Origin: Azoarcus indigens
Lineage (GTDB): Bacteria; Pseudomonadota; Gammaproteobacteria; Burkholderiales; Rhodocyclaceae
DNA length: 64,000 nt
Direction: 5' to 3'
Assembly (NCBI RefSeq): GCF_004361735.1
Contig: NZ_SNVV01000019.1
Location: forward strand, 39,677 to 103,676
Positions 42,312 to 52,599 of this stretch are shown here, piece by piece (position 1 is the first letter of the stretch; each line of letters begins with the position of its first letter). The notes under the pieces were generated by a model, which searched no databases, was not told the origin of the DNA, and was given only the letters and a program-made list of their open reading frames with translations. A program made the position numbers and the translations under genes.

Positions 42312-42935
42312 ATGCCGCTCTTCCGCAACGCCCGTTTCGAAACCTCCATTGCCAAGCCCTCCGGGCTTCCCTCGCCTTCCGGCCCGGAGATTGCCTTCGC
42401 CGGTCGTTCCAATGCGGGTAAGTCGAGCGCCATCAATACACTCGCCGGGCATGTTCGCCTGGCATATGTTTCGAAGACGCCCGGTCGCACCCAGCTGCTG
42501 AATTTCTTTCGCCTCAATTGCGGCGCGCTGATGGTGGACCTGCCAGGGTACGGCTACGCGGCGGTGCCGGAGAAGGTGCGCAAGCAATGGCAGGGGCTGA
42601 TCGAGTCCTACCTGAAGCACCGCGAGAGCCTCATCGGCCTGGTCCTGATCATGGATTCGCGCCATCCGCTGACACCGCTGGACCGGCAGATGATCGACTG
42701 GTTCGCGCCCTCCGGCCGTCCCATCCACATCCTGTTGACCAAGAGCGACAAGCTCACCCGCGGCCCGGCCACTGCCACCCTGCAGGCGGTGAAGCGGGAG
42801 TTGGCACCGCTGGGCGAGAAGGTGACGGTGCAACTCTTCTCCAGCCTGAAGAAGACCGGTGTGGAAGAAACCGAGACAGTGGTGGCACGCTGGCTGGCGG
42901 CTGAAGCAGGCGAAGAGAACGCGACGCTCGAGTAA
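42312..42935 (+). CDS. engB: Ribosome biogenesis GTPase EngB (YsxC/YihA)
   Basis: Essential GTPase that helps assemble the 50S subunit and supports normal division. With ATG 42312 ([16 protein letters not shown]) it has 207 residues. G motifs: G1 GRSNAGKSS (31-39), G2 Thr60 in TPGRT, G3 DLPG (76-79), G4 TKSD (near 146-149). In-frame codons run up to 42183, but they would overlap cytochrome c4 and lack family support. The gene is followed at once by the hairpin-rich engB-hemB spacer. Confidence 0.94.
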   Translation: MPLFRNARFETSIAKPSGLPSPSGPEIAFAGRSNAGKSSAINTLAGHVRLAYVSKTPGRTQLLNFFRLNCGALMVDLPGYGYAAVPEKVRKQWQGLIESYLKHRESLIGLVLIMDSRHPLTPLDRQMIDWFAPSGRPIHILLTKSDKLTRGPATATLQAVKRELAPLGEKVTVQLFSSLKKTGVEETETVVARWLAAEAGEENATLE

Positions 42936-42941
42936 ACAAAA

Positions 42942-44721
<1,780 letters not shown>

Positions 44722-44739
<18 letters not shown>

Positions 44740-45375
44740 GTGGGCGCAGGCCCGGCGCAGGCCCAGCACGTTGGAAATCTTGATGTCCACATAGGACGGC
44801 CGCCGCAGGCTGCGGCTGACCCAGACGGTGCGCATGCCCAGGCGGCGCGCGGTTTTCAGGTTCACTGCGGTGTCTTCCACCATGACGCATTGGCGCGGAT
44901 TCAGGCCGAAATGGTGCAGCAGCCGGCGATAGCCCTCGATGCCGGGCTTGGGATGGAAGCCGAGTTGCTCGATGCCGACGACGCTGTCGAAGCGACCGGC
45001 GATGCCCATCGCCTCCAGCACCGCGTCCGCATACATCCGCGGTGCGTTCGAGAACACGATCTTGCGCCCCGGCAGCCGGCGCAACATGGCGCCCAGCGCG
45101 CGTTCGAACACCATCAGCTCATGCAACTGCTCGAAGCGGTGGGTTTCACGCAGGAAGTGATGCGGATCGGTGCCGTGATGGCGGATCAGTCCTGAGAGCG
45201 TGGCGCCGTAGCGCTGCCAGTAGTGCATGCGCAGAGAGTTGGCGGCCTCATGGCTCAGGGACAGATGCTGCTCCAGGTAGGCCGTCATACTCCGGTTGAT
45301 ATGCGGAAAGATATGCGGACTGGCGTTGTGCAGCGTGTTGTCGAGGTCGAAAAGCCAAACGGGTGGAGCGGGCAT
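44722..45375 (-). CDS. HAD-superfamily hydrolase, pyrimidine 5'-nucleotidase type
   Basis: A 217-residue phosphatase with HAD motif I VWLFDLDNTLHNAS, motif II-like IVFSNAPRMYADAVL, motif III lysine in GFHPKPGIEGYRRLL, and motif IV VMVEDTAVNLKTAR. The pattern matches the SDT1/YjjG-like pyrimidine nucleotidases common in betaproteobacteria. It lies 12 bases after bioC on the same strand, so they may form one transcript with bioB. Confidence 0.88.
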
Positions 45376-45387
45376 GCGGTGTCGTGT

Positions 45388-46281
45388 TCAGCGCTGGGGG
45401 CGCGGCTGGAAGTGGATGATGCTGCGGCCGTCGCCGGTGGTCTTGGGCGCGGCCTTCCAGGCGTGGCCCTGGATGACTTCGAAGGTGGCCGGCAGGCGGC
45501 CGTCCCGGCGCTGCTTCTCGTAAGCGGCGCGGGCCTGGTCCCAGCCGCCACGGCCGGAGAGGCCGCGCGGGCGCCCCCGGCTGGCGTTGGCGTTGCCGGT
45601 GGCGCGCAGATCGTCCAGCAGGCCATCCAGTTCGGCGTAGGTCAGCGTCACCATCTCCATGTCCATGACCGGATCCGCGAAGCCGGCCTTGACCAGCGCG
45701 TCGCCCAGGTCGTGCATGTCGATGAAGCGGTGGATGCGCTCGCCGGCGTGTTTGGGCAGTGCGTCGCCCAGTTCCTTCAGCGTGTCCGGGCCCAACGTGG
45801 AGAACATCAGCAGGCCATCGACTTCCAGCACGCGGTGGATTTCCTGCAGCGCCGGCAGCGGATCGTCCAGCGCCGTCAGCATGAGGTTGGACCAGGCCAG
45901 CGAGATGCTGCTGCGCGCCAGCGGCAAGGCCAGCGCGTCGGCTGCGAGCAGCGGCGGCACCGGTCGCGCGCCCATGAGGCGTTTCAGCAGGCCGGCCTGC
46001 GGCGTGACCCGGGCGTTGGCCCGGGCCAGCATCGGCAGCGCAAAGTCGGCGCCGAAGGCCGCGGCCTCCGGATAGCGTTCGGCCAGGCGCAGCAAGTCCT
46101 GACCGGTGCCGCAGCCGAGATCGAGGATGCGTTTGGGCGTGATGCGGATGTAGTCCAGGCGCTCGTCCATGCGCCGGGCGATCTCGCGGCCTAGGGCATC
46201 GGCGCCGTCGCTGGTGGCCGCGGCGCGGCCGTAGCGCCGACGCAGCAGGCTGCGGTCGAGCTGGAAATCTGCTGCTGTCAC
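45388..46281 (-). CDS. bioC: Malonyl-ACP O-methyltransferase BioC
   Basis: Starts the pimeloyl part of biotin by methylating malonyl-ACP. The 297-residue protein has motif I ILDLGCGTGQDLLRLAERYP, LLAADALALPLARSSISLAWSNLML and LPALQEIHRVLEVDGLLMFSTLGPDTLKEL, close to BioC of other proteobacteria. It follows bioB by 19 bases, which supports the biotin assignment over a generic methyltransferase. Confidence 0.9.
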   Translation of the reverse strand: MTAADFQLDRSLLRRRYGRAAATSDGADALGREIARRMDERLDYIRITPKRILDLGCGTGQDLLRLAERYPEAAAFGADFALPMLARANARVTPQAGLLKRLMGARPVPPLLAADALALPLARSSISLAWSNLMLTALDDPLPALQEIHRVLEVDGLLMFSTLGPDTLKELGDALPKHAGERIHRFIDMHDLGDALVKAGFADPVMDMEMVTLTYAELDGLLDDLRATGNANASRGRPRGLSGRGGWDQARAAYEKQRRDGRLPATFEVIQGHAWKAAPKTTGDGRSIIHFQPRPQR

Positions 46282-46300
46282 GGAAGGCTGAGCGGGCGGA

Positions 46301-47293
46301 TCAGACGGCCTTCAGGCCGAGGCGGGCCAGCAGGTTCTCGTCGCGGTCAGCCTCCGGGTTGCTGGTGGTGAGCAGGCGGTCGCCATAGAACATGGAGTTG
46401 GCGCCGGCCATGAAGCACAGGGCCTGCAGTTCGTCGCTCATCTGCTCGCGGCCCGCCGACAGGCGTACGTAGCTGGCTGGCATGGTGATGCGGGCGGCGG
46501 CGATGGTGCGGACGAATTCGAAGGGGTCCAGCTGCTCGCTCTCGGCCATCGGCGTGCCGGGGATCGCCACCAGGTTGTTGATGGGCACGGAATCCGGCGG
46601 CGGTTCCATGTTGGCGAGCTGGGCGATGAGGCCGGCGCGGCTGCTGCGGCCTTCGCCCATGCCGATGATGCCGCCGCAGCAGACGTTGATGCCGGCATCC
46701 CGCACCTTGTCCAGGGTGTTCAACCTGTCCTGCATGGTGTGGGTGGTGATGACCTGGCCGTAGAACTCGGGCGCGGTGTCGATGTTGTGGTTGTAGTAGT
46801 CGAGGCCGGCGTCGGCGAGCTGCTCGGCCTGGCCGTCGCGCAGCATGCCTAGGGTGACACAGGTCTGCAGGCCCAGCTTCTTGACCTCGCGCACCATCTC
46901 CAGCACCGGCTCCATGTCCTTCTCCCTGGGGCCGCGCCAGGCGGCGCCCATGCAGAAGCGGGAGGCGCCCTTGGCCTTGGCGGCGCGAGCATGCTCCAGC
47001 ACCTCGTCGATCGGCATCAGGCGCTCGCGCTCCAGGCCGGTGTCGTAGCGGGCGGACTGGGAACAGTAGCCGCAGTCTTCGGAGCAGCCGCCGGTCTTGA
47101 TCGACAGCAGGGTGGAGCGCTGGATCTCGTTGGCATCGAAGTGGGCGCGATGCACCTGCTGCGCGCGGAAGAGCAGATCGAGGAAGGGGAGTTCGAACAG
47201 CGCCTGCACCTCGGCGACCGCCCATTTCTTGCGCTGCGCCTGTTCCGGATGGTTCTGGCTGGCGGCGGGAGGAGCGGTCAATGTTGTTGTCAT
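46301..47293 (-). CDS. bioB: Biotin synthase
   Basis: Radical SAM enzyme inserting sulfur into dethiobiotin. 330 residues; the 4Fe-4S cluster cysteines are Cys70, Cys74 and Cys77 in [13 protein letters not shown]; further on are [20 protein letters not shown] and the [10 protein letters not shown] stretch. No strong ribosome site precedes ATG 47293. It is divergent from comF, with 58 bases between them, and heads the bioB-bioC-HAD run. bioA, bioD and bioF are not in this window. Confidence 0.97.
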   Translation of the reverse strand: MTTTLTAPPAASQNHPEQAQRKKWAVAEVQALFELPFLDLLFRAQQVHRAHFDANEIQRSTLLSIKTGGCSEDCGYCSQSARYDTGLERERLMPIDEVLEHARAAKAKGASRFCMGAAWRGPREKDMEPVLEMVREVKKLGLQTCVTLGMLRDGQAEQLADAGLDYYNHNIDTAPEFYGQVITTHTMQDRLNTLDKVRDAGINVCCGGIIGMGEGRSSRAGLIAQLANMEPPPDSVPINNLVAIPGTPMAESEQLDPFEFVRTIAAARITMPASYVRLSAGREQMSDELQALCFMAGANSMFYGDRLLTTSNPEADRDENLLARLGLKAV

Positions 47294-47351
47294 GAGGTGC
47301 GTTCCGGACTTAAATGTGGCAATCCAGCATGTTCATTCAAGGGCGGAAAAC

Positions 47352-48074
47352 TTGTCAAATACGCCAGGGGGGCCAAGCGCGTGGCGTCGCGGCCTGCGCG
47401 CGGCGGTGGATGCGCTTCTGCCGCAGCGTTGCTGCATCTGCGGGCGGGAGCAGGGCGGTGCGCCAGTGTGCCCGGAATGCGCGGCCGATCTGCCCCATGT
47501 CCGCAGCGGCAGATGCTCGGTCTGCGCCCAGCCCTTGCCTGGCGGCGGCGTCTGCGGGCAATGCCTGAAACGGCCGCCGGCCTTCGATGCCAGCCAGGCC
47601 GTCTTCGATTACCGCTTTCCCCTGGATGGGCTGGTGCAAGGGCTGAAGTATCACCAGCGCTTTTCCCTGGCGGGCTTCTTTGCCGAGGAGATGGTGGCGG
47701 CGATGTTTCCGCGCGAGGTGGACCTGATCCTGCCCATGCCATTGCATCGCTCCCGCCTAGCCGAACGCGGTTTCAATCAGGCGGTTGAGATCGCCCGGCC
47801 CCTGGCTCGCCTCGCGGGAGTGCCGCTGGCGCTGGACGGAGCGCTGCGGCTGCGCGCTACGCCCAAGCTGGAGGGCTTGTCGCGCCAGGAGCGCAGGGCG
47901 ACGTTGCGTGGCGCTTTTGCCTGCGGGCGAGATCTGGCCGGCGCCCGGGTGGCGGTGGTGGACGATGTGATGACTTCCGGCGCTACGCTGGACGAGTTGG
48001 CGCGCTGCCTCAAGCGCAGCGGTGCATCGCGGGTGGAGAACCTGGTGGTGGCCCGGACTCCGCCGCCGGGTTGA
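47352..48074 (+). CDS. ComF family protein (phosphoribosyltransferase-like)
   Basis: A 240-residue protein with an N-terminal zinc-ribbon rich in CxxC pairs (CCICGREQGGAPVCPEC, CSVCAQPL, CGQC) and a C-terminal PRTase domain with the PRPP loop VAVVDDVMTSGATLDEL. Relatives take part in DNA uptake (ComF/GntX). The start is uncertain: I choose TTG 47352, eight bases after AAGGG; GTG 47316 is in frame without a ribosome site. It is followed by trmL. Confidence 0.86.
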   Translation: MSNTPGGPSAWRRGLRAAVDALLPQRCCICGREQGGAPVCPECAADLPHVRSGRCSVCAQPLPGGGVCGQCLKRPPAFDASQAVFDYRFPLDGLVQGLKYHQRFSLAGFFAEEMVAAMFPREVDLILPMPLHRSRLAERGFNQAVEIARPLARLAGVPLALDGALRLRATPKLEGLSRQERRATLRGAFACGRDLAGARVAVVDDVMTSGATLDELARCLKRSGASRVENLVVARTPPPG

Positions 48075-48146
48075 GGCAGCGGGGCAGAACGACGCCCGGC
48101 TTCTGGGCTAAAGTGCGCGCTTTCCGTTGTTCCGCCCGCCCGGTCC

Positions 48147-48611
48147 ATGTTCGATATCGTCCTGTTCCAGCCCGAAATTCCGCCGAATACTGGCAACGTC
48201 ATCCGCCTCGCGGCGAATGCCGGCGCGCATCTGCATCTGGTGGAGCCGCTCGGGTTCGTCATCACCGACAGGACGCTGGCGCGGGCGGGGCTGGACTACC
48301 ACGACATGACCCAGGTGACGGTGCACAAGGATTGGGATAGCTGCGTCTCGGCCCTGTCCGGGCGTCGTTTCTTCGCACTGACCACCAAGGCGAGGGCGCG
48401 CTACGATCAGGTTGCTTTCCAGCCGGGGGACGTCTTCGTCTTCGGTCCGGAGAGTCGCGGGCTGCCGGCGGAGATACTGGACGCGCTGCCGTCGGAGCGG
48501 CGGCTGCGGATTCCGATGCGGCCGGGTTGTCGCAGCATGAACTTGTCCAATTCGGTGGCGGTGCTGGTGCTGGAGGCCTGGCGGCAGCAGGGTTTTGCCG
48601 GCGGGGCTTGA
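48147..48611 (+). CDS. trmL: tRNA (cytidine/uridine-2'-O-)-methyltransferase TrmL
   Basis: SpoU-family knotted methyltransferase of 154 residues that methylates the wobble base of certain leucine tRNAs. Opening FDIVLFQPEIPPNTGNVIRLAANAGAHLHLVEPLGF is diagnostic; the knot contains VFGPESRGLPAEIL and IPMRPGCRSMNLSNSVAVLVLEAW. Same strand as comF, 72 bases later, and convergent with gpsA. Confidence 0.95.
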   Translation: MFDIVLFQPEIPPNTGNVIRLAANAGAHLHLVEPLGFVITDRTLARAGLDYHDMTQVTVHKDWDSCVSALSGRRFFALTTKARARYDQVAFQPGDVFVFGPESRGLPAEILDALPSERRLRIPMRPGCRSMNLSNSVAVLVLEAWRQQGFAGGA

Positions 48612-48659
48612 GCCGGCAGGGTGAAGGCGGGAGCGCCGTCTGCGCCCTGTTTTCCTGCT

Positions 48660-49643
48660 TTATTCGTGCTTGGGGTCGCGGGACAGCAACTGCTCCACCG
48701 CATCGCGGGCGATCAGGCCGTCATGCAGCAGGCCATGGACTGCCTCGCAGATCGGCATCTCCACGCCCAGCCGGCCGGCCAGGCCGACCACTTCACGTGC
48801 GGTGGACACGCCTTCGGCGACATGGCCGAGCTCGCGCAGGATATCGTCCAGCGTCTTGCCGGCAGCCAGTGCCAGGCCGACACGGCGGTTGCGCGAAAGG
48901 TCGCCGGTGCAGGTGAGAATGAGATCGCCCATGCCGGCCAGGCCCATCAGCGTATCCGGACGGCCGCCGAGGGCGGCGCCCAGGCGGGCGATCTCCGCGA
49001 GCCCGCGGGTAATGAGCGCGGCGCGGGCATTGAGGCCGAACCCCATGCCGTCGGAGACGCCGGCGGCGATGGCCATGACGTTCTTGACCGCGCCGCCGAT
49101 CTCGCAGCCGACGAGGTCGGTATTGGCGTAAATGCGCAGCAGCGGCTGGTGCAGCTGGTTCACCCAGAACTGGGCGAAGGTCGTATCCGCCGCGGCCAGC
49201 GTTACCGCGGTGGGCTGCAGGCGGGCGACCTCGGCAGCGAAGCTGGGGCCGGTGAGGACACCGCAGGCCGCGTCTGCGTCCAGTTCCTCGGTGACGATTT
49301 CGTGCGGGAGCTTGCCGGTGCCGGCCTCCAGACCCTTGCAGGCCCATAGCAGCGGCGTATCCGGCTGCAACTGGCGCAGGCTTCTGACCGTGGTGCGCAG
49401 TCCGGAGAGCGGAGTGACGACCAAGTGCAGATCGGCGCCACGGGCGGTAGCAGCAAAATCCGCGCTCAGCGACAGCGCCGGAGACAGCGGAATGCCAGGC
49501 AGGTAGCGGGCGTTTTCGCCCGACTGCTGCATGGCATTAACATGTTCAGGATTGCGCGCCCACAGTGTCGTCTCGTGGGCGGAGGAGAACGCCTGGGCGA
49601 GTGCGGTGCCCCAGGCGCCGGCACCGAATACGGCTATCCGCAT
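48660..49643 (-). CDS. gpsA: Glycerol-3-phosphate dehydrogenase [NAD(P)+]
   Basis: Makes sn-glycerol-3-phosphate for phospholipid synthesis. 327 residues from ATG 49643: MRIAVFGAGAWGTALAQAF gives the nucleotide-binding loop at 7-12; also ACKGLEAGTGKLPHEI, GPSFAAEVA, the catalytic lysine in GGAVKNVMAIAAGVSDGMG and GDLILTCTGDLSRNRRVG. In-frame sequence upstream to 49907 overlaps the SH3 gene and is ignored. It closes the arsR-rhodanese-grxC-secB-SH3-gpsA run, 5 bases after the SH3 stop. Confidence 0.96.
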   Translation of the reverse strand: MRIAVFGAGAWGTALAQAFSSAHETTLWARNPEHVNAMQQSGENARYLPGIPLSPALSLSADFAATARGADLHLVVTPLSGLRTTVRSLRQLQPDTPLLWACKGLEAGTGKLPHEIVTEELDADAACGVLTGPSFAAEVARLQPTAVTLAAADTTFAQFWVNQLHQPLLRIYANTDLVGCEIGGAVKNVMAIAAGVSDGMGFGLNARAALITRGLAEIARLGAALGGRPDTLMGLAGMGDLILTCTGDLSRNRRVGLALAAGKTLDDILRELGHVAEGVSTAREVVGLAGRLGVEMPICEAVHGLLHDGLIARDAVEQLLSRDPKHE

Positions 49644-49648
49644 CCGGC

Positions 49649-50101
49649 TCACAGCCCCCAGACTTCGCCGACGCGGATATAGCCGCTGGCGCCGTCCTGG
49701 TGGCGGACCTTCACCCAGCCATTGGCGGGCGCTTCCACGAGCTCGAGTACCAGGTCGCGCACCGCCTCGAAGACCGGCGGGGCCTCCTCGGAGGCTTGCT
49801 GGCGCACCATGGTGCGTGGAGCGGTGACCATCAGCGTGCGCTTGTCGGTCAGCGCGCCCCGTTCTATCCAGTTGATCGCGCCCGCCGGGTCGCGCACCTT
49901 CACCCATTTGTCCAGCGCCACCACGACCTCCACCGGCGTACCGGGGGCGACGATGAACAGCCGCTTGCCCTGGTTGGAGGGCGAGTCGTAGAGGATGGCC
50001 GGCGCGGCGACCGAGCGGAACTCGATGGCCTGGGCGAGCGGGCTGGCGCAGGCGAGCGCCAGCCCGAGCCCGAGAGAGAGGCGCAGGCGGGATGCGATCA
50101 T
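49649..50101 (-). CDS. Exported SH3-domain protein
   Basis: A 150-residue protein with a signal peptide (about 1-25, ASPLAQA) and two bacterial SH3-like units (APAILYDSPSNQGKRLFIVAPGTPVEVVVALDKWVKVRD; LVLELVEAPANGWVKVRHQDGASGYIRVGEVWGL). Such domains bind peptidoglycan or proteins in the periplasm. It lies between secB and gpsA, 12 bases after secB, in an operon of export and redox genes. Role unknown. Confidence 0.85.
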   Translation of the reverse strand: MIASRLRLSLGLGLALACASPLAQAIEFRSVAAPAILYDSPSNQGKRLFIVAPGTPVEVVVALDKWVKVRDPAGAINWIERGALTDKRTLMVTAPRTMVRQQASEEAPPVFEAVRDLVLELVEAPANGWVKVRHQDGASGYIRVGEVWGL

Positions 50102-50113
50102 GGCTGCACGTCC

Positions 50114-50575
50114 TTACTGGACCGGGACCTCGCCCGGCTGGGCGGCGGCCTGCTCGCGCTGCTGCTGGTAGAGCGCGTCGAAGTTCACCGGCGCCAGCAC
50201 CACCGGCTGGAAGCCGGCACGGGTGATCGCGTCGGAAACCGCCTCGCGGGCGTAGGGGAACAGGATGTTGGGGCAGCCCACCATCATCACCGGCTCCAGG
50301 TCTTCCTGCGGGATGTTGCGGATCTGGAACACGCCCGCCTGGGCCACTTCGACCAGGAACACCGTCTTGGATTCCGGCAGTTCGGCGGACACGGTCACCG
50401 TCAGCACGATCTCGAACAGGCCGTCGTTGATGCCCTTGCCCTCGGTGCGCAGCTGCACGTTGATCTGCGGCGTCTCGCGCTCGAGGAAAACCTGCGGGGC
50501 ATTGGGGACCTCGAGGGAGAGATCCTTCACGTAGATCTTCTCGATGGAGAATACGGGTTGCGCGTTTTCGGTCAT
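50114..50575 (-). CDS. secB: Protein-export chaperone SecB
   Basis: Cytoplasmic chaperone that keeps preproteins unfolded and delivers them to SecA. 153 residues from ATG 50575. Diagnostic runs are FSIEKIYVKDLSLEVPNAPQVFLE, FLVEVAQAGVFQIRNIP, and MVGCPNILFPYAREAVSDAI. Upstream in-frame codons overlap grxC in another frame and are not used. It is 64 bases after grxC; this pairing with grxC and gpsA is conserved in proteobacteria. Confidence 0.96.
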   Translation of the reverse strand: MTENAQPVFSIEKIYVKDLSLEVPNAPQVFLERETPQINVQLRTEGKGINDGLFEIVLTVTVSAELPESKTVFLVEVAQAGVFQIRNIPQEDLEPVMMVGCPNILFPYAREAVSDAITRAGFQPVVLAPVNFDALYQQQREQAAAQPGEVPVQ

Positions 50576-50639
50576 TTCGGAAAGCCTGTTCGGTGGTGTT
50601 TTGGTGAGGATGGGTGTTGCAGCGGATGTCCCGGGGGAC

Positions 50640-50909
50640 TCAGGCCCCCCGGCCTTGAAGCAATGGATCCAGGCCGCCCCGGTGGTCGAGGTCGTGCAGG
50701 TCGTCGCAACCGCCGACATGGTAATCGCCGATGAAGATCTGCGGAACCGTGCGTCGTCCACTGAGTTGCATCATTTCTGCACGGCGGGAGGGGTCGATGT
50801 CCACCCGGATCAGTTCCAGTTCGTCGCCGACCCCCTTGCTGCGCAGCAGATGCTCGGCGCGATGGCAGTAGGGGCAGGTGCCGGTAGCGTACATGCGGAT
50901 GTGGGGCAT
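50640..50909 (-). CDS. grxC: Glutaredoxin 3
   Basis: Small dithiol glutaredoxin (89 residues) with active site CPYC in YATGTCPYCHRAEHLL, followed by RRTVPQIFIGDYHVGGCDDLHDLD. It reduces disulfides with glutathione, for example in ribonucleotide reductase. Two ATG codons are possible: 50915 overlaps the rhodanese stop (ATGA), while 50909 has AGAGGAA six bases upstream; I choose 50909. Confidence 0.94.
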   Translation of the reverse strand: MPHIRMYATGTCPYCHRAEHLLRSKGVGDELELIRVDIDPSRRAEMMQLSGRRTVPQIFIGDYHVGGCDDLHDLDHRGGLDPLLQGRGA

Positions 50910-50911
50910 GG

Positions 50912-51328
50912 TCATTTCCTCTTGCGGCTCAGCGGCTGGCCCGCCTTCTCCCATTCCATGATGCCGCCGCGCAGGTTGTACACCTTCTCGAAACCGGCTT
51001 TGCGCAATTGGGCCAGCGCGCCTGCAGAGCGGTTGCCGGTGGCGCAGCAGAGGATGATTGGACGCGATTTGAACTTGTCGAGTTCGCCGCTGCGCCGTTC
51101 CAGCTCGCCTGCCGGGATGTGGCGGGCGCCGGCAATGTGGCCGGCGGCATACTCGCCCTGGTCCCGCACATCGACGACGATGGCGTCTTCGCGGTTGATC
51201 AGCAGCGTGGCCTGGACCGGCGAGAGCTGCGTCTTGTTGTTGCCGCTGCGCACGGTTTCCACGAGCAGCCAAGCGCCGCTGACCACCGCCAGGGCGGCCC
51301 AGTACCAGTTCTGTTGCAGGAATTCCAC
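50912..51328 (-). CDS. Membrane-anchored rhodanese-like sulfurtransferase
   Basis: A 138-residue YibN-like protein: an N-terminal membrane anchor (FLQQNWYWAALAVVSGAWLLV) and a rhodanese domain with INREDAIVVDVRDQGEYAAGHIAGARHIP and the active-site loop CATGNRS. The loop cysteine would carry persulfide sulfur. The likely start is GTG 51328; longer in-frame sequence to 51406 overlaps arsR. It sits directly between an ArsR repressor and glutaredoxin, which points to a role in handling reactive sulfur. Confidence 0.88.
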   Translation of the reverse strand: MEFLQQNWYWAALAVVSGAWLLVETVRSGNNKTQLSPVQATLLINREDAIVVDVRDQGEYAAGHIAGARHIPAGELERRSGELDKFKSRPIILCCATGNRSAGALAQLRKAGFEKVYNLRGGIMEWEKAGQPLSRKRK

Positions 51329-51371
51329 GAAAACGTCGCTCCGGTTGGGTTGGGAAAATCGATGGACGGGT

Positions 51372-51698
51372 TCAGTGCTTGGGTGGCACGCCGCAGAATA
51401 CTTCACGCATCAGCACGATGAGTTGCAGGGTGCGCTGGTCACCCACGCGGTAGTAGACCCGGTTGGCATCCTTGCGCGTCTGCAGGACGCCCTTGTCGCG
51501 CAGGATGGCCAGATGTTGCGAGATGTTGCTCTGCGAGGTGCCCACCGCCTCGACGATGTCCTGCACGCAGACCTCGCCTTCGCCCAGCACGCACAGGATC
51601 TTCAGCCGCAGCGGGTGGGCGATCGCCTTGAGCGCCCGGGCGGCCATCTCGATGTGCTCATGCTTGTCTATCAGCTCGAAGATGTCTTCTTTGTTCAC
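51372..51698 (-). CDS. ArsR-family transcriptional regulator, persulfide-sensor-like
   Basis: A 108-residue winged-helix repressor: KAIAHPLRLKILCVLGEGEVCVQDIVEAVGTSQSNISQHLAILRDKGVL. It lacks the metal-binding CVC motif of classic ArsR. Cys36 and Cys102 are 66 residues apart, the same spacing as the sensing pairs Cys41/Cys107 of SqrR and Cys42/Cys108 of BigR (from memory). Those regulators sense persulfides and often control sulfurtransferase genes, and the next gene here is a rhodanese. It is the first gene of a six-gene run and divergent from gpmA. Sensing role is inferred. Confidence 0.87.
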   Translation of the reverse strand: MNKEDIFELIDKHEHIEMAARALKAIAHPLRLKILCVLGEGEVCVQDIVEAVGTSQSNISQHLAILRDKGVLQTRKDANRVYYRVGDQRTLQLIVLMREVFCGVPPKH

Positions 51699-51721
51699 GT
51701 GAGGGCCGGGCGGGCAAAACC

Positions 51722-51738
51722 GTTAGTATAAAATATCG
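51722..51738. promoter_or_regulatory. AT-rich promoter region between arsR and gpmA
   Basis: The tract GTTAGTATAAAATATCG stands out in GC-rich DNA. It holds TATAAA on the plus strand (toward gpmA) and TATACT on the minus strand (toward arsR), both plausible -10 elements. I find no good -35 for either, and no clear dyad that would mark the ArsR operator. Confidence 0.4.
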
Positions 51739-51829
51739 CGCCGAGGTCTTGCTCGGGCGGCAGCCGCCCTGGCTGCCGCCCGAGCCGTCATCCCCCGTTC
51801 AACCCCCCTAAACCGGACTCGATCCCCCC

Positions 51830-52579
51830 ATGTACAAGATCGTTCTGCTTCGCCACGGCGAATCCACCTGGAACAAGGAAAACCGCTTCACCGGCTGGAC
51901 CGATGTAGACCTTACCGAGCAGGGCACGGAAGAGGCGCATCGCGCGGGCAAGCTGCTGAAGGCCGAGGGCTACGGCTTCGATCTCGCCTTCACCTCGGTG
52001 CTGAAGCGCGCGAACAAGACCTTGAACATCGTCCTGGAAGAGCTGGACTCCCTGTGGCTGCCGGTCGAGCACTCCTGGCGCCTCAACGAGCGCCACTACG
52101 GCGCGCTGCAGGGCCTGAACAAGGCCGAAACCGCCGCCCGCTTCGGCGACGAGCAGGTGCTGGTGTGGCGTCGCTCCTACGATACCCCGCCGGACCCGTT
52201 GCCCGAGGGCGACGAGCGCCTCACGGTGGACGATCCGCGCTACGCCGGCCTGCCAAAGGCGCAGTTCCCGCGCACCGAGTGCCTGAAGGACACGGTGGCG
52301 CGCGTGGTGCCTTACTGGGAAACCGTGATCGTGCCGCAGATCCTGGCCGGTCGCCGCGTCCTGGTCGCCGCCCACGGCAACAGCCTGCGTGCGCTCATCA
52401 AGTACCTGGACGGGATTTCCGACGACGACATCGTCGCCCTCAACATCCCCACCGCTCAGCCGCTGGTCTATGAACTGGATGCAGACCTCAAGCCGGTGAA
52501 GCACTACTACCTCGCCGACGAAGAGACCATCCGCGCCGCCCAGGCCGCGGTCGCCAGCCAGGGCAAGGCCAAGGCCTGA
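51830..52579 (+). CDS. gpmA: 2,3-bisphosphoglycerate-dependent phosphoglycerate mutase
   Basis: Glycolysis and gluconeogenesis: interconverts 3- and 2-phosphoglycerate. 249 residues; phospho-histidine His9 in [27 protein letters not shown], and a second active-site histidine in [19 protein letters not shown]. Standard dPGM length. It is followed 20 bases later by the EnvC-like gene, so gpmA-envC-ctpA may form one transcript, an order frequent in betaproteobacteria. Confidence 0.97.
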   Translation: MYKIVLLRHGESTWNKENRFTGWTDVDLTEQGTEEAHRAGKLLKAEGYGFDLAFTSVLKRANKTLNIVLEELDSLWLPVEHSWRLNERHYGALQGLNKAETAARFGDEQVLVWRRSYDTPPDPLPEGDERLTVDDPRYAGLPKAQFPRTECLKDTVARVVPYWETVIVPQILAGRRVLVAAHGNSLRALIKYLDGISDDDIVALNIPTAQPLVYELDADLKPVKHYYLADEETIRAAQAAVASQGKAKA

Positions 52580-52599
52580 CTTTCCCTCCGCTTCGCCAG

